A stretch of DNA of 64,000 nucleotides, taken from Janthinobacterium sp. GW456P (lineage in GTDB: Bacteria; Pseudomonadota; Gammaproteobacteria; Burkholderiales; Burkholderiaceae_D). The stretch covers positions 186,706 to 250,705 of the forward strand of contig NZ_NEHB01000004.1 in assembly GCF_002127655.1 (NCBI RefSeq), written 5' to 3'. Below are positions 15,508-24,571 of the stretch, piece by piece (within the stretch, counting starts at the first letter, position 1; every line of letters starts with the position of its first letter). Below the pieces are notes generated by a model that saw only the letters and a list, made by a program, of their open reading frames with translations, made no database searches and was not told the DNA's origin. The translations under genes were made by a program, and so were the position numbers.

Positions 15508-17223
15508 ATGCTGACCATCGCCCTCGCCCAGATGAATCCCACCGTGGGCGACTTCGACGCCAATGTCGCCGCCATTACCGCGCGCATGGCCCGCGCCAGC
15601 GAGGATGGCGCCGACCTGCTCGTCTGCCCCGAACTGTCGCTGTGCGCGTACTACCCGGGCGACCTGTTCGAAGATGCCGCCTTCCTGCGCGGCTTGCAGC
15701 AGGCGCTCGACACCCTGCTGCAAGCGTCCACGCGCTGGCCGGCGCTGGTCACCGTCATCGGCACGGCGCGGCCCAACCCCGGCGTCGGCAAGCCCCTTTA
15801 TAACGCCCTGCTGGCGATCCGCGACGGGCATATCGTCGCCGAGTACTACAAGCAGCTGCTGCCGACCTACGGCATCTTCGACGAGGGCCGGCATTTCGAG
15901 CCGGGCCCGCCCGGCGCCTGCACGCTGACGATTGCCGGCTGCAAGGTCGGTTTCATGATTTGCGAGGATGGCTGGAACGACGATGGCCGTGCCTACGCCA
16001 TCAACCCTTTTGAAACCTTGCACGCGGCGCGGCCCGATCTCATCGTCAGCATCAATGCCAGCCCGTCCGATATCGGCAAGCGCGCGCAGCGCCACGCCGT
16101 GTTTGGCGCCGCCTGCCAGCGCGTGCACCTGCCCCTGCTGTTCGTCAACCAGGTGGGCGGCCAGGATCAGCTCGTGTTCGACGGCGCCTCATTCGCCATC
16201 TCGCCGGGCGACGGCGTGCAATTCGAGGCGGCCCGCTTCGTCGAGGATTTCCCATTGCTGCGCTTTGCCGATGGGCGTTTTACCCGTACCGATGGTGCGG
16301 CGTTTCCCGTGCCGGACCCGGACGGCATCCCCGCCGTCGAATTTGCGCGGCGCCAGATCGTGCTCGGCTTGCGCGACTACGCGCGCCGCTGCCGCTTTAC
16401 GCAAGTCGTCGTCGGCTGCTCGGGCGGCATCGATTCGGCGCTGACCCTGGCCCTGGCCGTCGAGGCGCTCGGTGCCGACAATGTCGTGGCCATCACCATG
16501 CCGTCCGTCTTTTCCAGCGCCGGCTCCGTCACCGACTCCGTCGCCCTGTGCGCCAATCTCGGCATCGCGCTGCACACGCATGCCATCCGCGACATCGTGG
16601 TGCAGTATGAAACCGGCTACGCGGCCGCCTTCGATGGCAGGCTGCAGGGACTGCCGCTGGAAAACCTGCAGGCGCGGGTGCGCGGCACCATCCTGATGGA
16701 ATACTCGAATGCGTTCGGCGCCCTGCTGCTCACCACCGGCAACAAGAGCGAAATCTCGGTGGGCTACTGCACCTTGTACGGCGACACGAATGGGGGACTG
16801 GGCTTGATTGGCGACCTGTATAAAACCGAGGTGTTCGCCCTGTCGCGCCACCTCAACGCCAGCGCCGGACGCGAACTGATTCCTGTGGCCGTGCTGGAGA
16901 AACCCCCGTCGGCGGAACTGGCGCCGGGCCAGCGCGACACCGACAGCTTGCCGCCGTATCCCGTGCTCGATGAAATCCTCAAATGGCATATCGAAGGACG
17001 GCGTTTGCCGGCGGCCGAAAGCGCGCAAGCCTTGAGTCTGGTCGACCAGCTGCGCGAGACGGACGAGGGGCGCGCGCTCGTGACGCGCATCCTCGGCATG
17101 GTCGCCCGCAACGAGTATAAACGGCGCCAGGCGGCACCCATCATCCGCGTGCGTTCGCGCGCCTTTGGCAGCGGGCGTCAATTGCCGATCGCCGCCCACT
17201 ACCCCACCGGAGACGACGCATGA
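15508..17223 (+). CDS. nadE: Glutamine-dependent NAD+ synthetase
   Basis: The protein has 571 residues. An N-terminal nitrilase-type amidase (1-260) has the Glu-Lys-Cys triad: Glu42 in CPELSL, a Lys in EYYKQLLP, and Cys in MICEDGW. It releases ammonia from glutamine. The C-terminal synthetase domain has the pyrophosphatase loop GCSGGIDS (303-310) and converts deamido-NAD to NAD using ATP. A good ribosome site (AAGGA) precedes the ATG. The stop overlaps the next gene (ATGA), pairing two steps of NAD metabolism. Confidence 0.95.
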   Translation: MLTIALAQMNPTVGDFDANVAAITARMARASEDGADLLVCPELSLCAYYPGDLFEDAAFLRGLQQALDTLLQASTRWPALVTVIGTARPNPGVGKPLYNALLAIRDGHIVAEYYKQLLPTYGIFDEGRHFEPGPPGACTLTIAGCKVGFMICEDGWNDDGRAYAINPFETLHAARPDLIVSINASPSDIGKRAQRHAVFGAACQRVHLPLLFVNQVGGQDQLVFDGASFAISPGDGVQFEAARFVEDFPLLRFADGRFTRTDGAAFPVPDPDGIPAVEFARRQIVLGLRDYARRCRFTQVVVGCSGGIDSALTLALAVEALGADNVVAITMPSVFSSAGSVTDSVALCANLGIALHTHAIRDIVVQYETGYAAAFDGRLQGLPLENLQARVRGTILMEYSNAFGALLLTTGNKSEISVGYCTLYGDTNGGLGLIGDLYKTEVFALSRHLNASAGRELIPVAVLEKPPSAELAPGQRDTDSLPPYPVLDEILKWHIEGRRLPAAESAQALSLVDQLRETDEGRALVTRILGMVARNEYKRRQAAPIIRVRSRAFGSGRQLPIAAHYPTGDDA

Positions 17224-18275
17224 CCTTATCCTATTCCGCCGACGCGGCCATCCTGATCGGCCGTTTCCAGCCTTTTCATAACGGCCATGCGGGCTTGCTG
17301 CAGAAGGCGCTGACGACGGCCGCGCAAGTGGTGGTGGTGCTCGGTTCCGCCTTCCATGCGCGCAGTCCTAAAAACCCGTTTACGTGGCAGGAGCGGGCCG
17401 CCATGATCGCCGCCACCCTGCCCGAAGCGCAGCGTGCGCGCGTGCATTACGTGGCCGTGCGCGATTACTACGACGATGGACTGTGGGCCGACGCCGTGCG
17501 GCGCGCCGTGGCGGGCGCCGTGCCTGCGGCGCAGCGCATCGCCCTGGTGGCCTGCTTCAAGGACGCCACCAGTTATTATCTGCACCACTTTCCGCACTGG
17601 CAGTTACTCAATCTGGAGATCGACCCTGGCGCACCGATCGGCGCGACGGCCATCCGCAACGTGCTGTTCGAAGCGGAAGACGTCGATGTGTCGCTGAGCG
17701 CCGTGGCGCAGCTGCTGCCGGCGGCCATCGGCCAGTATCTGAAAGCGTGGACCTTGCTGCCGTGGTACGCGCCGCTGGTGCAGGAATACCGCGCCATCGA
17801 GGCCTACAAGGCGCGCTGGAAAGTGGCGCCGTATGCGCCCATCTTCACGACCGTCGATGCGCTGGTGCAGACGGGCGGCCACGTGCTGCTCGTGCGCCGC
17901 GGCGGCTATCCGGGCAAGGGCCTGTGGGCCTTGCCGGGCGGCTTCCTGGAGCCGCGCGAACGGCTGCTGCAGGGCGCGCTGCGCGAACTGGCGGAAGAAA
18001 CCCAGCTGGGCGTGCTGGCGCCCACCCTCGTCGAGGCGCTGGTGGGCGTGGCCGTGTTCGACCATCCGGACCGCAGCCAGCGCGGGCGCACCATCACGCA
18101 TGCGCATTACTTTGACCTGAAGACGCGCCAGCTGCCGGCCGTGACGGCGGCCGACGATGCGGCGCTGGCGCAGTGGGTGCCCGTGGCCTCGCTGTCGGCC
18201 ATGGAAGAGCAATTCTTCGAAGACCACTTCCACATCCTGAACCACTTCCTCAAGCTCACGCACGAGGGGCGCTGA
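17220..18275 (+). CDS. nadM: Bifunctional nicotinamide mononucleotide adenylyltransferase / Nudix hydrolase
   Basis: The protein has 351 residues. The N-terminal nucleotidyltransferase (1-170) has GRFQPFHNGH, where HNGH is the adenylyl-transfer motif, and GATAIRN for nucleotide binding. The C-terminal Nudix domain has the box starting at GGFLEPRERLL and ending RELAEETQLG, in which the conserved Gly is Gln. Homologous fusions in Francisella and Synechocystis make NAD from NMN and hydrolyse ADP-ribose. With nadE it forms a salvage and recycling pair, and translation is coupled by the 4-bp overlap. Confidence 0.88.
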   Translation: MTLSYSADAAILIGRFQPFHNGHAGLLQKALTTAAQVVVVLGSAFHARSPKNPFTWQERAAMIAATLPEAQRARVHYVAVRDYYDDGLWADAVRRAVAGAVPAAQRIALVACFKDATSYYLHHFPHWQLLNLEIDPGAPIGATAIRNVLFEAEDVDVSLSAVAQLLPAAIGQYLKAWTLLPWYAPLVQEYRAIEAYKARWKVAPYAPIFTTVDALVQTGGHVLLVRRGGYPGKGLWALPGGFLEPRERLLQGALRELAEETQLGVLAPTLVEALVGVAVFDHPDRSQRGRTITHAHYFDLKTRQLPAVTAADDAALAQWVPVASLSAMEEQFFEDHFHILNHFLKLTHEGR

Positions 18276-18296
18276 GGGGCGCAAACCCCTCAGCGC
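18269..18296. terminator. Strong bidirectional hairpin after nadM
   Basis: A perfect 11-bp stem (GCGCTGAGGGG with CCCCTCAGCGC) closes a six-base loop. It spans the nadM stop and ends two bases before the stop of the convergent gene at 18298. No T run follows, but position and strength suit transcription arrest from both sides. Confidence 0.6.
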
Positions 18297-18297
18297 G

Positions 18298-19128
18298 TCA
18301 GGACGTCACGCGTTCCCAGCCATGCTTGATGGCCGCCTTGAAGTTGTCCCACGCCGACTGGGGATATGTGTGCTCCCACGTGGAACGCAGGTCCGCTTCC
18401 ACCTCGTCCCATGGGCGGCCCCGGTAGCTGTCGCTGTTGGCCATGGAATGGCCATAGCGGTAGGCGGGATCGTAGTCGTCGAAGCGCGCCCCGGTGGCGA
18501 CATAGGTGGCGCTCCAGTGGCTGCGGTAGTACTGCTCGTCGTCGTAGCTGGTGCCGGGCAGGTTGTCGGCGCCCGGATAGCGGCGCACGTTGGCGCCCGC
18601 GCTGGACGGCGGCGGCGATGCCATGTCGCTGGCAAACTGCTGCGACCCTGGCGCCTCGTTCATATTGTCGGCGGACGTGCCCTGCCGCGATGGCGCACCG
18701 TACTGCATGCTGGCACCCTGGCGCCTCGCGCTGTCGTCTTGCGGCGCGCCTTGCCAGCCGCCTGCGCGCCAGTGCTCGGCGTGCGCATCGATGTCGAGCG
18801 GCGCGTAGCGCTCGACGAGGTCGGTGGCGCGCTGGATATCGGCATCGCTCGCTCCTTCCAGGGTCAGCACGACATGGCCGCGCCGCACGGCTTCCGCATA
18901 GATGTGGCGGTCGGCGTGGCTGCCGAACAGGTCGGTAAAGAAATGCTTGATGTTGTCGAGCAGGCTGTCGCTGTCGTCGCGGCGGATATTTTCCGTGGCG
19001 GAAAATTCGTCGCTGCCCGCATCGTGCAGGCGGATGTTGGCGCTGGGAAAGCCCGCCGTGATCAGGTCGTGCCGGGCGCGCTCGGCCATGTCGCGCAGGG
19101 CGAAAACTGCTGCCAATGTATGTGCCAT
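18298..19128 (-). CDS. Stress-type protein with N-terminal YflT/GSP17M-like domain
   Basis: The protein has 276 residues. The ATG at 19128 has GGAGA upstream; an ATG at 19140 is less likely. The N-terminal 120 residues (VFALRDMAERARHDLITAGFPSANIRLHD, then VVLTLEGASDADIQRATDLVERYAPLDID) resemble the general stress protein 17M / YflT domain. A low-complexity Gln/Ser/Gly/Pro linker follows (about 125-195). The C-terminal part is aromatic and acidic (YDPAYRYGHSMANSD, RPWDEVEADLRSTWEH, WDNFKAAIKHGWERV), a pattern that recurs in betaproteobacterial stress proteins. No catalytic motif. Function unknown. Confidence 0.7.
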   Translation of the reverse strand: MAHTLAAVFALRDMAERARHDLITAGFPSANIRLHDAGSDEFSATENIRRDDSDSLLDNIKHFFTDLFGSHADRHIYAEAVRRGHVVLTLEGASDADIQRATDLVERYAPLDIDAHAEHWRAGGWQGAPQDDSARRQGASMQYGAPSRQGTSADNMNEAPGSQQFASDMASPPPSSAGANVRRYPGADNLPGTSYDDEQYYRSHWSATYVATGARFDDYDPAYRYGHSMANSDSYRGRPWDEVEADLRSTWEHTYPQSAWDNFKAAIKHGWERVTS

Positions 19129-19243
19129 GATGGTCTCCATTCGATGAACAACGTCCTTCCAGTGTAGGCCGTGCAAACCGAAAGCGGCGCCCGTTTGCCC
19201 CTTGGAAATTGTTGTGTTGATCAAATGTTGGGGAAGTGAAATC

Positions 19244-20146
19244 TCAGTCAGGCGCGCCCACAAACGCGCGCAAAAAGTCGATAAAGGCGCGCACCTTTTC
19301 CGCAATATGCTGAGTGTTCGGATACACGGCATACACGCCCTGCTGCGGGAAGACGACGTCGGGGAGCAGGCGGCGCAGGCGTCCCGCGCGCACCTCGCCT
19401 TCCACCAGCCACTGCGGCAGCAGGGCCACGCCGCAGCCGCCCAGGGCAAAGCCCAGCAGGGCCGAGGCGGAGTCGGAATGGATGGCGGCATCGTCCTGCA
19501 CGGCAAAGGCGGCGGGGCCGTCTTGTGTCTGCACGTCCCAGCGCAAAGGCGTGCTGAGCCGGCTGTGCGCCAGCCAGCGCGCGCGCTGCAGTTCGTCCAG
19601 GGAGGCGATGCCTTTGGCCGGCAGGCTGGCCAGATACGCGGGCGAGGCAACGGGCCAGATCGCGTACGGCTCGATCAGCGCGGCGCGGTAGCTCGAATCG
19701 TTGAGGGAACCCATGCGGATGGCCAGGTCATAGCGGCCCGAGATCAGATCTTCATGCGACGACGACGACGAATGCTGGATCTGCAGTTGCGGATGGGCGG
19801 CGGCAAAGGCGATCAGCGCGGGGATCACCGTGCGGCTGCCGTATTCGACGGTGGTGGTCAGGCGCAAGGTGCCGCGCAAGCCTTGCTGGCCCTGGCGTGC
19901 CGTCTCAATGGCGCCGTGCACTTCACTCAGCACGCGCTGGCAATCCTCGTAAAAGCGCCGCCCCACGTCCGTCAGCGCCAGGCTGCGCGTACTGCGCGTG
20001 AGCAGCGACACGCCCAGTTCCGCCTCCAGCTGTTTCAAATTAAAACTGACGACGGCCTTGCTTTGGCCCAGCACGGCGGCGGCGGCCGTCAGCGAACCGG
20101 CGTCGACGATGGCGATAAAAATACCCAGGCGGTCAAGACTGATCAT
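19244..20146 (-). CDS. LysR-type transcriptional regulator
   Basis: The protein has 300 residues. The N-terminal winged helix (MISLDRLGIFIAIVDAGSLTAAAAVLGQSKAVVSFNLKQLE) is followed by LysR linker and effector domains, including RLTTTVEYGSRTVIPALIAFAAAHPQ. It diverges from an MFS exporter gene across 123 bp that contain a perfect 7-N5-7 inverted repeat. Local control of the exporter is the likely role. The effector is unknown. Confidence 0.88.
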   Translation of the reverse strand: MISLDRLGIFIAIVDAGSLTAAAAVLGQSKAVVSFNLKQLEAELGVSLLTRSTRSLALTDVGRRFYEDCQRVLSEVHGAIETARQGQQGLRGTLRLTTTVEYGSRTVIPALIAFAAAHPQLQIQHSSSSSHEDLISGRYDLAIRMGSLNDSSYRAALIEPYAIWPVASPAYLASLPAKGIASLDELQRARWLAHSRLSTPLRWDVQTQDGPAAFAVQDDAAIHSDSASALLGFALGGCGVALLPQWLVEGEVRAGRLRRLLPDVVFPQQGVYAVYPNTQHIAEKVRAFIDFLRAFVGAPD

Positions 20147-20178
20147 AGATAAGAAGAAAGATGCGGCTTGCAGGGTTT

Positions 20179-20197
20179 TGTCAAAATAGGTTTGACA
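20179..20197. promoter_or_regulatory. Perfect inverted repeat, candidate LysR operator
   Basis: TGTCAAA-N5-TTTGACA lies 33 bp upstream of the LysR start and 73 bp upstream of the divergent MFS gene. It is symmetric and contains the T-N11-A spacing of LysR boxes. The assignment is positional. Confidence 0.6.
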
Positions 20198-20269
20198 GTG
20201 TAGTCGGGGCTGGCCCGTTACGCAAATGGCGACGGACGCTTAAGCTGGCCGTTTGCCATTCGGAGCACC

Positions 20270-21691
20270 ATGGACTATCGCAAAAAGGTCGCGGCCATCT
20301 ATCTGCTGGGGTTTTTCGTCGACCTGATCAACATGTTCATCACCAGCGTTGCCTATCCCGACATCGGCCATGCCTTGCATGCGTCGGTGGCGCAGCTGGC
20401 GTGGATCAGCACCGCTTACATCCTCGGCCTGACCATCGTCATTCCCGCCAGCGCCTGGCTGGCTGCCTGTTATGGCAGCAAAACTGTGTTCATGGCATCG
20501 TTGCTCACCTTTTTATGCGCCAGCATCGGCGCCGGCCTGGCGCCGTCGATCGAGGCGCTGATCGCCTGGCGCTGCGTGCAGGGCCTCGGCGGCGGCTTGC
20601 TGATCCCGCTGGGGCAAAGCATGACCTACCAGCTGTACCAGCCTGCCGAGCGCCCCGGCCTGTCCTCCGTCATCATGCTGGTGGGCTTGCTGGCGCCCGC
20701 CCTCTCGCCGGCGCTGGGCGGCGTGATCGTCGACAGCCTGTCGTGGCGGGCGATTTTTTACCTGAACGTGCCGTTCGCCGCGCTGGCGCTGCTGCTGGCC
20801 GCCTGCTGGCTGCGTGCCGATCCGCCGCGCGCGGCCGTGCCCCGTCTCGACGTGGGCGGCCTGCTGGCGGGCAGCACGGCGATTTTGCTGCTGTTGCTGG
20901 GCTTGACCATGCTCGGTACGCCGGGTGAGTTGCTGGCCGGTGCCGGCGTGCTGGCGCTGGGCGCCGCCTGCGCGTGGGGTTATGTGCGTGGCGCGCTGCG
21001 CAAGTCGACGCCGCTGCTGAACCTGCGCTTGGCCGCCGAGCCGCTGCTGCGCATTGCCATGCTGATGTATCTGCTGGTGCCGGGCGTCTTCATGGGCGTG
21101 AGCCTGCTGGCCATGCTGTACCTGCAGGGCGTGCTGGGTATGCCGGCCTCGACGGCGGGCGCCTTGATGCTGCCGTGGGCGCTGGCCTCGTTTGGCGCCA
21201 TTGCGCTGACCGGCAAAAGCTACCGCCGCGTGGGGCCGCAGCCGCTGTTCATCGCCGGCGCCCTGCTGCAGGCGGCGGGCATGCTGATGCTGCTGCGGGT
21301 GGCGGCGGCCGATCAGTTGTTCTGGCTGGCCGGCGCGTATGCCGTGATGGGCTTTGGCGGCGGCTTGTGCAGCAGCACGGCGCAAAGCACGGCGTTTTTG
21401 CGCACGCCCGACGCGCAACTGAGCCAGGCCAGTGCCGTGTGGAATATCAACCGCCAGCTGGGCTTTTGCCTGGGCGTGGCGCTGCTCAGCGTACTGCTGA
21501 ACGGCTTGCTGGCGGCGCAAGGCATCGCCAGCCTGGACGACCCGGCCCTGCATGCGCGCGCGGCGCAGGTGTTTCACTGGTGCTTTGCCCTGGCTGCCGC
21601 GTCGTGCGTGCTGCCTTTGGTGCTGTGCCTGCGCATCGACAACCGCGCTGTTCTCGACCTTTTACATCACCATGGAGCAAGCAAAAAATGA
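20270..21691 (+). CDS. MFS exporter of the DHA2 (EmrB/QacA) family
   Basis: The protein has 473 residues with about 14 hydrophobic segments, the count of the DHA2 drug:proton antiporters. The N-terminus carries the family signature D-x3-V-x-A-x-P-like segment (FVDLINMFITSVAYPDIG), followed by ISTAYILGLTIVIPASAWLAACYGSKTVF and the motif C region (LAPALSPALGGVIVD). It probably exports a hydrophobic compound. The downstream NTF2-like gene overlaps its stop (ATGA). The divergent LysR gene is a likely regulator. Confidence 0.88.
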   Translation: MDYRKKVAAIYLLGFFVDLINMFITSVAYPDIGHALHASVAQLAWISTAYILGLTIVIPASAWLAACYGSKTVFMASLLTFLCASIGAGLAPSIEALIAWRCVQGLGGGLLIPLGQSMTYQLYQPAERPGLSSVIMLVGLLAPALSPALGGVIVDSLSWRAIFYLNVPFAALALLLAACWLRADPPRAAVPRLDVGGLLAGSTAILLLLLGLTMLGTPGELLAGAGVLALGAACAWGYVRGALRKSTPLLNLRLAAEPLLRIAMLMYLLVPGVFMGVSLLAMLYLQGVLGMPASTAGALMLPWALASFGAIALTGKSYRRVGPQPLFIAGALLQAAGMLMLLRVAAADQLFWLAGAYAVMGFGGGLCSSTAQSTAFLRTPDAQLSQASAVWNINRQLGFCLGVALLSVLLNGLLAAQGIASLDDPALHARAAQVFHWCFALAAASCVLPLVLCLRIDNRAVLDLLHHHGASKK

Positions 21692-22098
21692 ATGCATCTA
21701 CCCCTTATTTTGACGACGTTTTATCGACGCATGTGCTGATCCGCGAATGGCTTTCCGGCGCAGCCACGGCGCCCGAACATTGCGCTGATTTGCTCGCGCG
21801 TTTCTCGCCTGATTTCACGATGGTGGCGCCCGGTGGCAAGCAGCTCGATGCTGCCGGCTTGACGGCGTTTTTCCGGAGCGCCGGCGGCAGCCGTCCGGGT
21901 TTACAGATGCGCATTTCGGATATCGTTCTGATACAGGAAAGCGCGGCCGGCGCCACCGTCGCCTACCGTGAGTTGCAGTCCATGCCCGGCGCGGAAAACA
22001 CCGAGCGTCTGTCGACTGTCGTGTATGAAAAAACGCCTGCCGGCACCCTGCTGTGGCGCCATCTGCACGAGACGTGGGCGGTGCCGGCGGCCGTGTAA
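21688..22098 (+). CDS. NTF2-like / DUF4440-type protein
   Basis: The protein has 136 residues; its start overlaps the MFS stop. The fold is read from the pattern of an N-terminal helix with LIREWLSG, then DFTMVAPGGKQLDAAGLTAFFRS and a curved sheet ending VVYEKTPAGTLLWRHLHETW, which fits the SnoaL/DUF4440 cone. Such proteins bind or isomerise small molecules. A catalytic residue cannot be named. Coupling to the exporter suggests it handles the same compound. Confidence 0.65.
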   Translation: MNASTPYFDDVLSTHVLIREWLSGAATAPEHCADLLARFSPDFTMVAPGGKQLDAAGLTAFFRSAGGSRPGLQMRISDIVLIQESAAGATVAYRELQSMPGAENTERLSTVVYEKTPAGTLLWRHLHETWAVPAAV

Positions 22099-22211
22099 CG
22101 GGAGCAAGAAGCGTGGCATTTTCCTACAGACAGGCAAGCCGCGCGCTGGCTGCGCAGGAGGAACTGTCGGTTCAAGATGGAGTTTTATCGACCATGGACA
22201 GGAGAAGCGCG

Positions 22212-22556
22212 ATGAACGACAGCCCCTTGAAGCCGGCAAACCAGGCCCGCAATAGCGGCATCGACAAGACCGCTACCGCGCAAGCGGAGGGCGACGCCTA
22301 CGCCAACCAGGGTGGCGGCAAGCCCGCCAGCGGCAATGTCGCCAGCGGCCACTGGGCGAACAATGTGATCACGCCGCAGGGCGCGCCCGACGCCGTGGCG
22401 CAGGAAAACCTGCCCACGCTGGGCCAGCCGGAACACCGCGACCACGTCAAGGGCGTGGCCCAGCAGCCGCACAGCGAAGCGGGCAAGCTGGCCGATGACA
22501 GGCCGGGGCGCAACGAGTCGAAAGACGTGCACCGCTCGCTCAACCAGCACGAATAA
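22212..22556 (+). CDS. Small hydrophilic, probably disordered protein
   Basis: The protein has 114 residues from the ATG at 22212, with AGGAGA six bases upstream. An upstream GTG at 22113 in frame would add 33 residues, and an ATG at 22194 would add six. The protein lacks hydrophobic segments and is rich in Ala, Gly, Asn, Gln and Asp (NQGGGKPASGNVASGHW, QPHSEAGKLADDRPGRNES), which predicts disorder. No family is recognised. It may be a desiccation- or stress-type hydrophilin, but that is only an impression. Confidence 0.55.
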   Translation: MNDSPLKPANQARNSGIDKTATAQAEGDAYANQGGGKPASGNVASGHWANNVITPQGAPDAVAQENLPTLGQPEHRDHVKGVAQQPHSEAGKLADDRPGRNESKDVHRSLNQHE

Positions 22557-22581
22557 ACAGCCGTGATTTTATGCTGGAAAA

Positions 22582-23157
22582 TCAGCTTAAATCATGCAAC
22601 GCTTTTTGCAGCGCGGGACCGGTGGAAAACTGTGAAAATACCACCTCCAGGCCACTCCGCTCGGGGGTGCAGCACATCGGTCCCACCAGGTAGCTCGGCG
22701 CCACGGGAAACGGCGCCAGGCGCAGCAGCGGCCATAGCTTGCCGTCAAGCGAATACTGCACCCGGATGGCGCCCTTTTCCACCGTCACGCGCAGCCAGAA
22801 ACCGTCCGGCATGGCGGGCGCCAGGCTGACGGCCCAATCCGATTTGTCCGCCGTTAGTACGGTGCTCAACAACAGCTGGCCGTCGGAAAATTCGACGCCG
22901 CACTTGATCCAGTTTTCCGCATCGATGCGCACCATCATGCCGGCCTGGTCGTACAGCGCACAATACTGCGCCGCCACGTGCAGCTGCGCCGTGAAATCGC
23001 CGTCGACTTCAGTGCCGAAAAAGTGGCCGCTGTCGCGGATAAAACCATACGCCGTCTTGCGCCAGAAATCCGTGTTCGCATCCGTCGTCACGCGCAATTG
23101 CGCGCCGTCGGCGGACCAGTTTTCCGGTGGATTCAGCCAGCTGCCTTGCGTGAACAT
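22582..23157 (-). CDS. DUF1349 family protein (concanavalin-like fold)
   Basis: The protein has 191 residues; a strong AGGAGGAG site precedes the ATG at 23157. DFWRKTAYGFIRDSGHFFG, DQAGMMVRIDAENWIKCGVEFSDG and the final LVGPMCCTPERSGLEVVFSQF match DUF1349 (YesU-like), a beta-sandwich related to glucanase folds. No signal peptide. It lies 25 bp downstream of the RND outer-membrane gene on the same strand and may be read from that operon. Function unknown. Confidence 0.82.
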   Translation of the reverse strand: MFTQGSWLNPPENWSADGAQLRVTTDANTDFWRKTAYGFIRDSGHFFGTEVDGDFTAQLHVAAQYCALYDQAGMMVRIDAENWIKCGVEFSDGQLLLSTVLTADKSDWAVSLAPAMPDGFWLRVTVEKGAIRVQYSLDGKLWPLLRLAPFPVAPSYLVGPMCCTPERSGLEVVFSQFSTGPALQKALHDLS

Positions 23158-23182
23158 CGCCTCTCCTCCTGAGCAAAAAATG

Positions 23183-24571
23183 CTACATAGTGTGCCCCCA
23201 TCCCAGCGCCTTGTACAGGGCGATCGCATCGATGTAGGACGCCGTTTCCGCCAGCAGCGCTTCGCGCCGGATATCGTACAAGGCGCGCTGGTTTTCCAGC
23301 ACGGCCTGATAGCTGCCACCGCCGCCCGCATAGCGCGTGCTGGCGATGCCCAGGGCCGCGTTGCCATGGCGCGCCGATTCCAGCAGGGAGGCCAGGCGCG
23401 TCTGGTTTTCCGCCAGCTGCGTGACGGCGTTTTCCACGTCTTCCTGCGCGGTTAGCAGGACTTGCTCATAGCGTGCCAGGGCGCCCTGCGCCTGGGCCTG
23501 CGTGCCGCGCAAGCGTGCCTTGACGCTGCCCAGACGGAAGGCCGGATGACTGACGGAGGGCGCCACCTCGACCGCGCGCGCGCCGCCATCGAACACGCCG
23601 CTGCCGCGCAAGGCAAAGAAGCCCAGAAAGCCGCCCAGGCTCAGGCGCGGATACAGGTCGGCCGTGGCGGCTCCCACGTCTTCGCTGGAAGCGGCCAGCA
23701 GGCGCTCGGCGCGCACCACGTCGGGCCGCTGCTTGATCAGGCGGTTCACGTCGCCCAGCGGCAGCTGGCCCGCCAGCGGCGCCTGCTGCTGGGGCTTGGT
23801 GGCCAGCGCGATGGCGCCGGGCGTCTGGCCGCTCAGCACATCGAGCCGGTACTGCGCCTGGCGCAAGCCCGCCTGCAACGGCGGCAAGGCTGCCTCGCTG
23901 CGCGCCAGGTTGGCCAGCGCGTTGTGGCGTTCTTCCGGCAAGCCGCTGCCGGCGCGGATGCGCGCGTCGATCAAGGCCACCGTGTCGCGCCAGCTTTGCA
24001 CCTGCGCCTGGGTCAGCGCCAGGTTTTGCTGGTAACCCAGGGCCTCGTAATAATTGCGCGCCACCTCGGCGGCGATCGTCAGCCGCACTTGCCGCAAATC
24101 GGCCTGCGCCGCATCGGCGCGCGCCTGCGCCGAACGGCTCATGTGCGCCAGGCGGCCGAACAGGTCGATCTCCCATTGCGCGTCGAAACCCACGCGCGTG
24201 CTGGCGCTGGCGGCGCGGCTATCGGGCGTATTTTGCTGCACCGTGCGCTGCCATCCGGCCTGGCCCGTGACGGCAGGCAGTTCGTCGAGCCGGCGTTCGT
24301 CGAAGACGGCGCGCGCGGCCAGCAAACTCGCCTGCGCCTGGGCGATGTCGAGGTTGTGTTCGAGCGCGCTGGCGATCAGCTGCGACAGCCGTGCATCGTC
24401 GAAAAACGTCCACCACGCGGCGTCGCTGACGGCGCCCGCGCCGGGGGCGAATTGCGCCTGCTGCGGGCTGGCCAGGCTGATGGCGGGCGTGCCCGGCGTG
24501 ACGTAGGCGGGGCTGACGGCGCAGCCGGCCAGCACGGGGAAAAGGAAGGCTAGATAGCGGTAATTTTTCAT
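23183..24571 (-). CDS. RND efflux outer-membrane lipoprotein, NodT/OprM family
   Basis: The protein has 462 residues. A lipoprotein signal ends in LAGC (Cys17). The two repeated outer-membrane-factor halves are visible, with DARLSQLIASALEHNLDIAQAQASLLAARA opening the first and DVENAVTQLAENQTRLASL in the second. It forms the TolC-like exit duct of the exporter encoded upstream. Its ATG overlaps the stop of the pump gene (ATGA). Confidence 0.92.
   Translation of the reverse strand: MKNYRYLAFLFPVLAGCAVSPAYVTPGTPAISLASPQQAQFAPGAGAVSDAAWWTFFDDARLSQLIASALEHNLDIAQAQASLLAARAVFDERRLDELPAVTGQAGWQRTVQQNTPDSRAASASTRVGFDAQWEIDLFGRLAHMSRSAQARADAAQADLRQVRLTIAAEVARNYYEALGYQQNLALTQAQVQSWRDTVALIDARIRAGSGLPEERHNALANLARSEAALPPLQAGLRQAQYRLDVLSGQTPGAIALATKPQQQAPLAGQLPLGDVNRLIKQRPDVVRAERLLAASSEDVGAATADLYPRLSLGGFLGFFALRGSGVFDGGARAVEVAPSVSHPAFRLGSVKARLRGTQAQAQGALARYEQVLLTAQEDVENAVTQLAENQTRLASLLESARHGNAALGIASTRYAGGGGSYQAVLENQRALYDIRREALLAETASYIDAIALYKALGWGHTM

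Noticed and set aside
22564-22584. TGATTTT-N7-AAAATCA hairpin after the small hydrophilic protein
   Set aside because: Weak AT stem overlapping the stop of the convergent gene, without a T tract; too weak to call a terminator.
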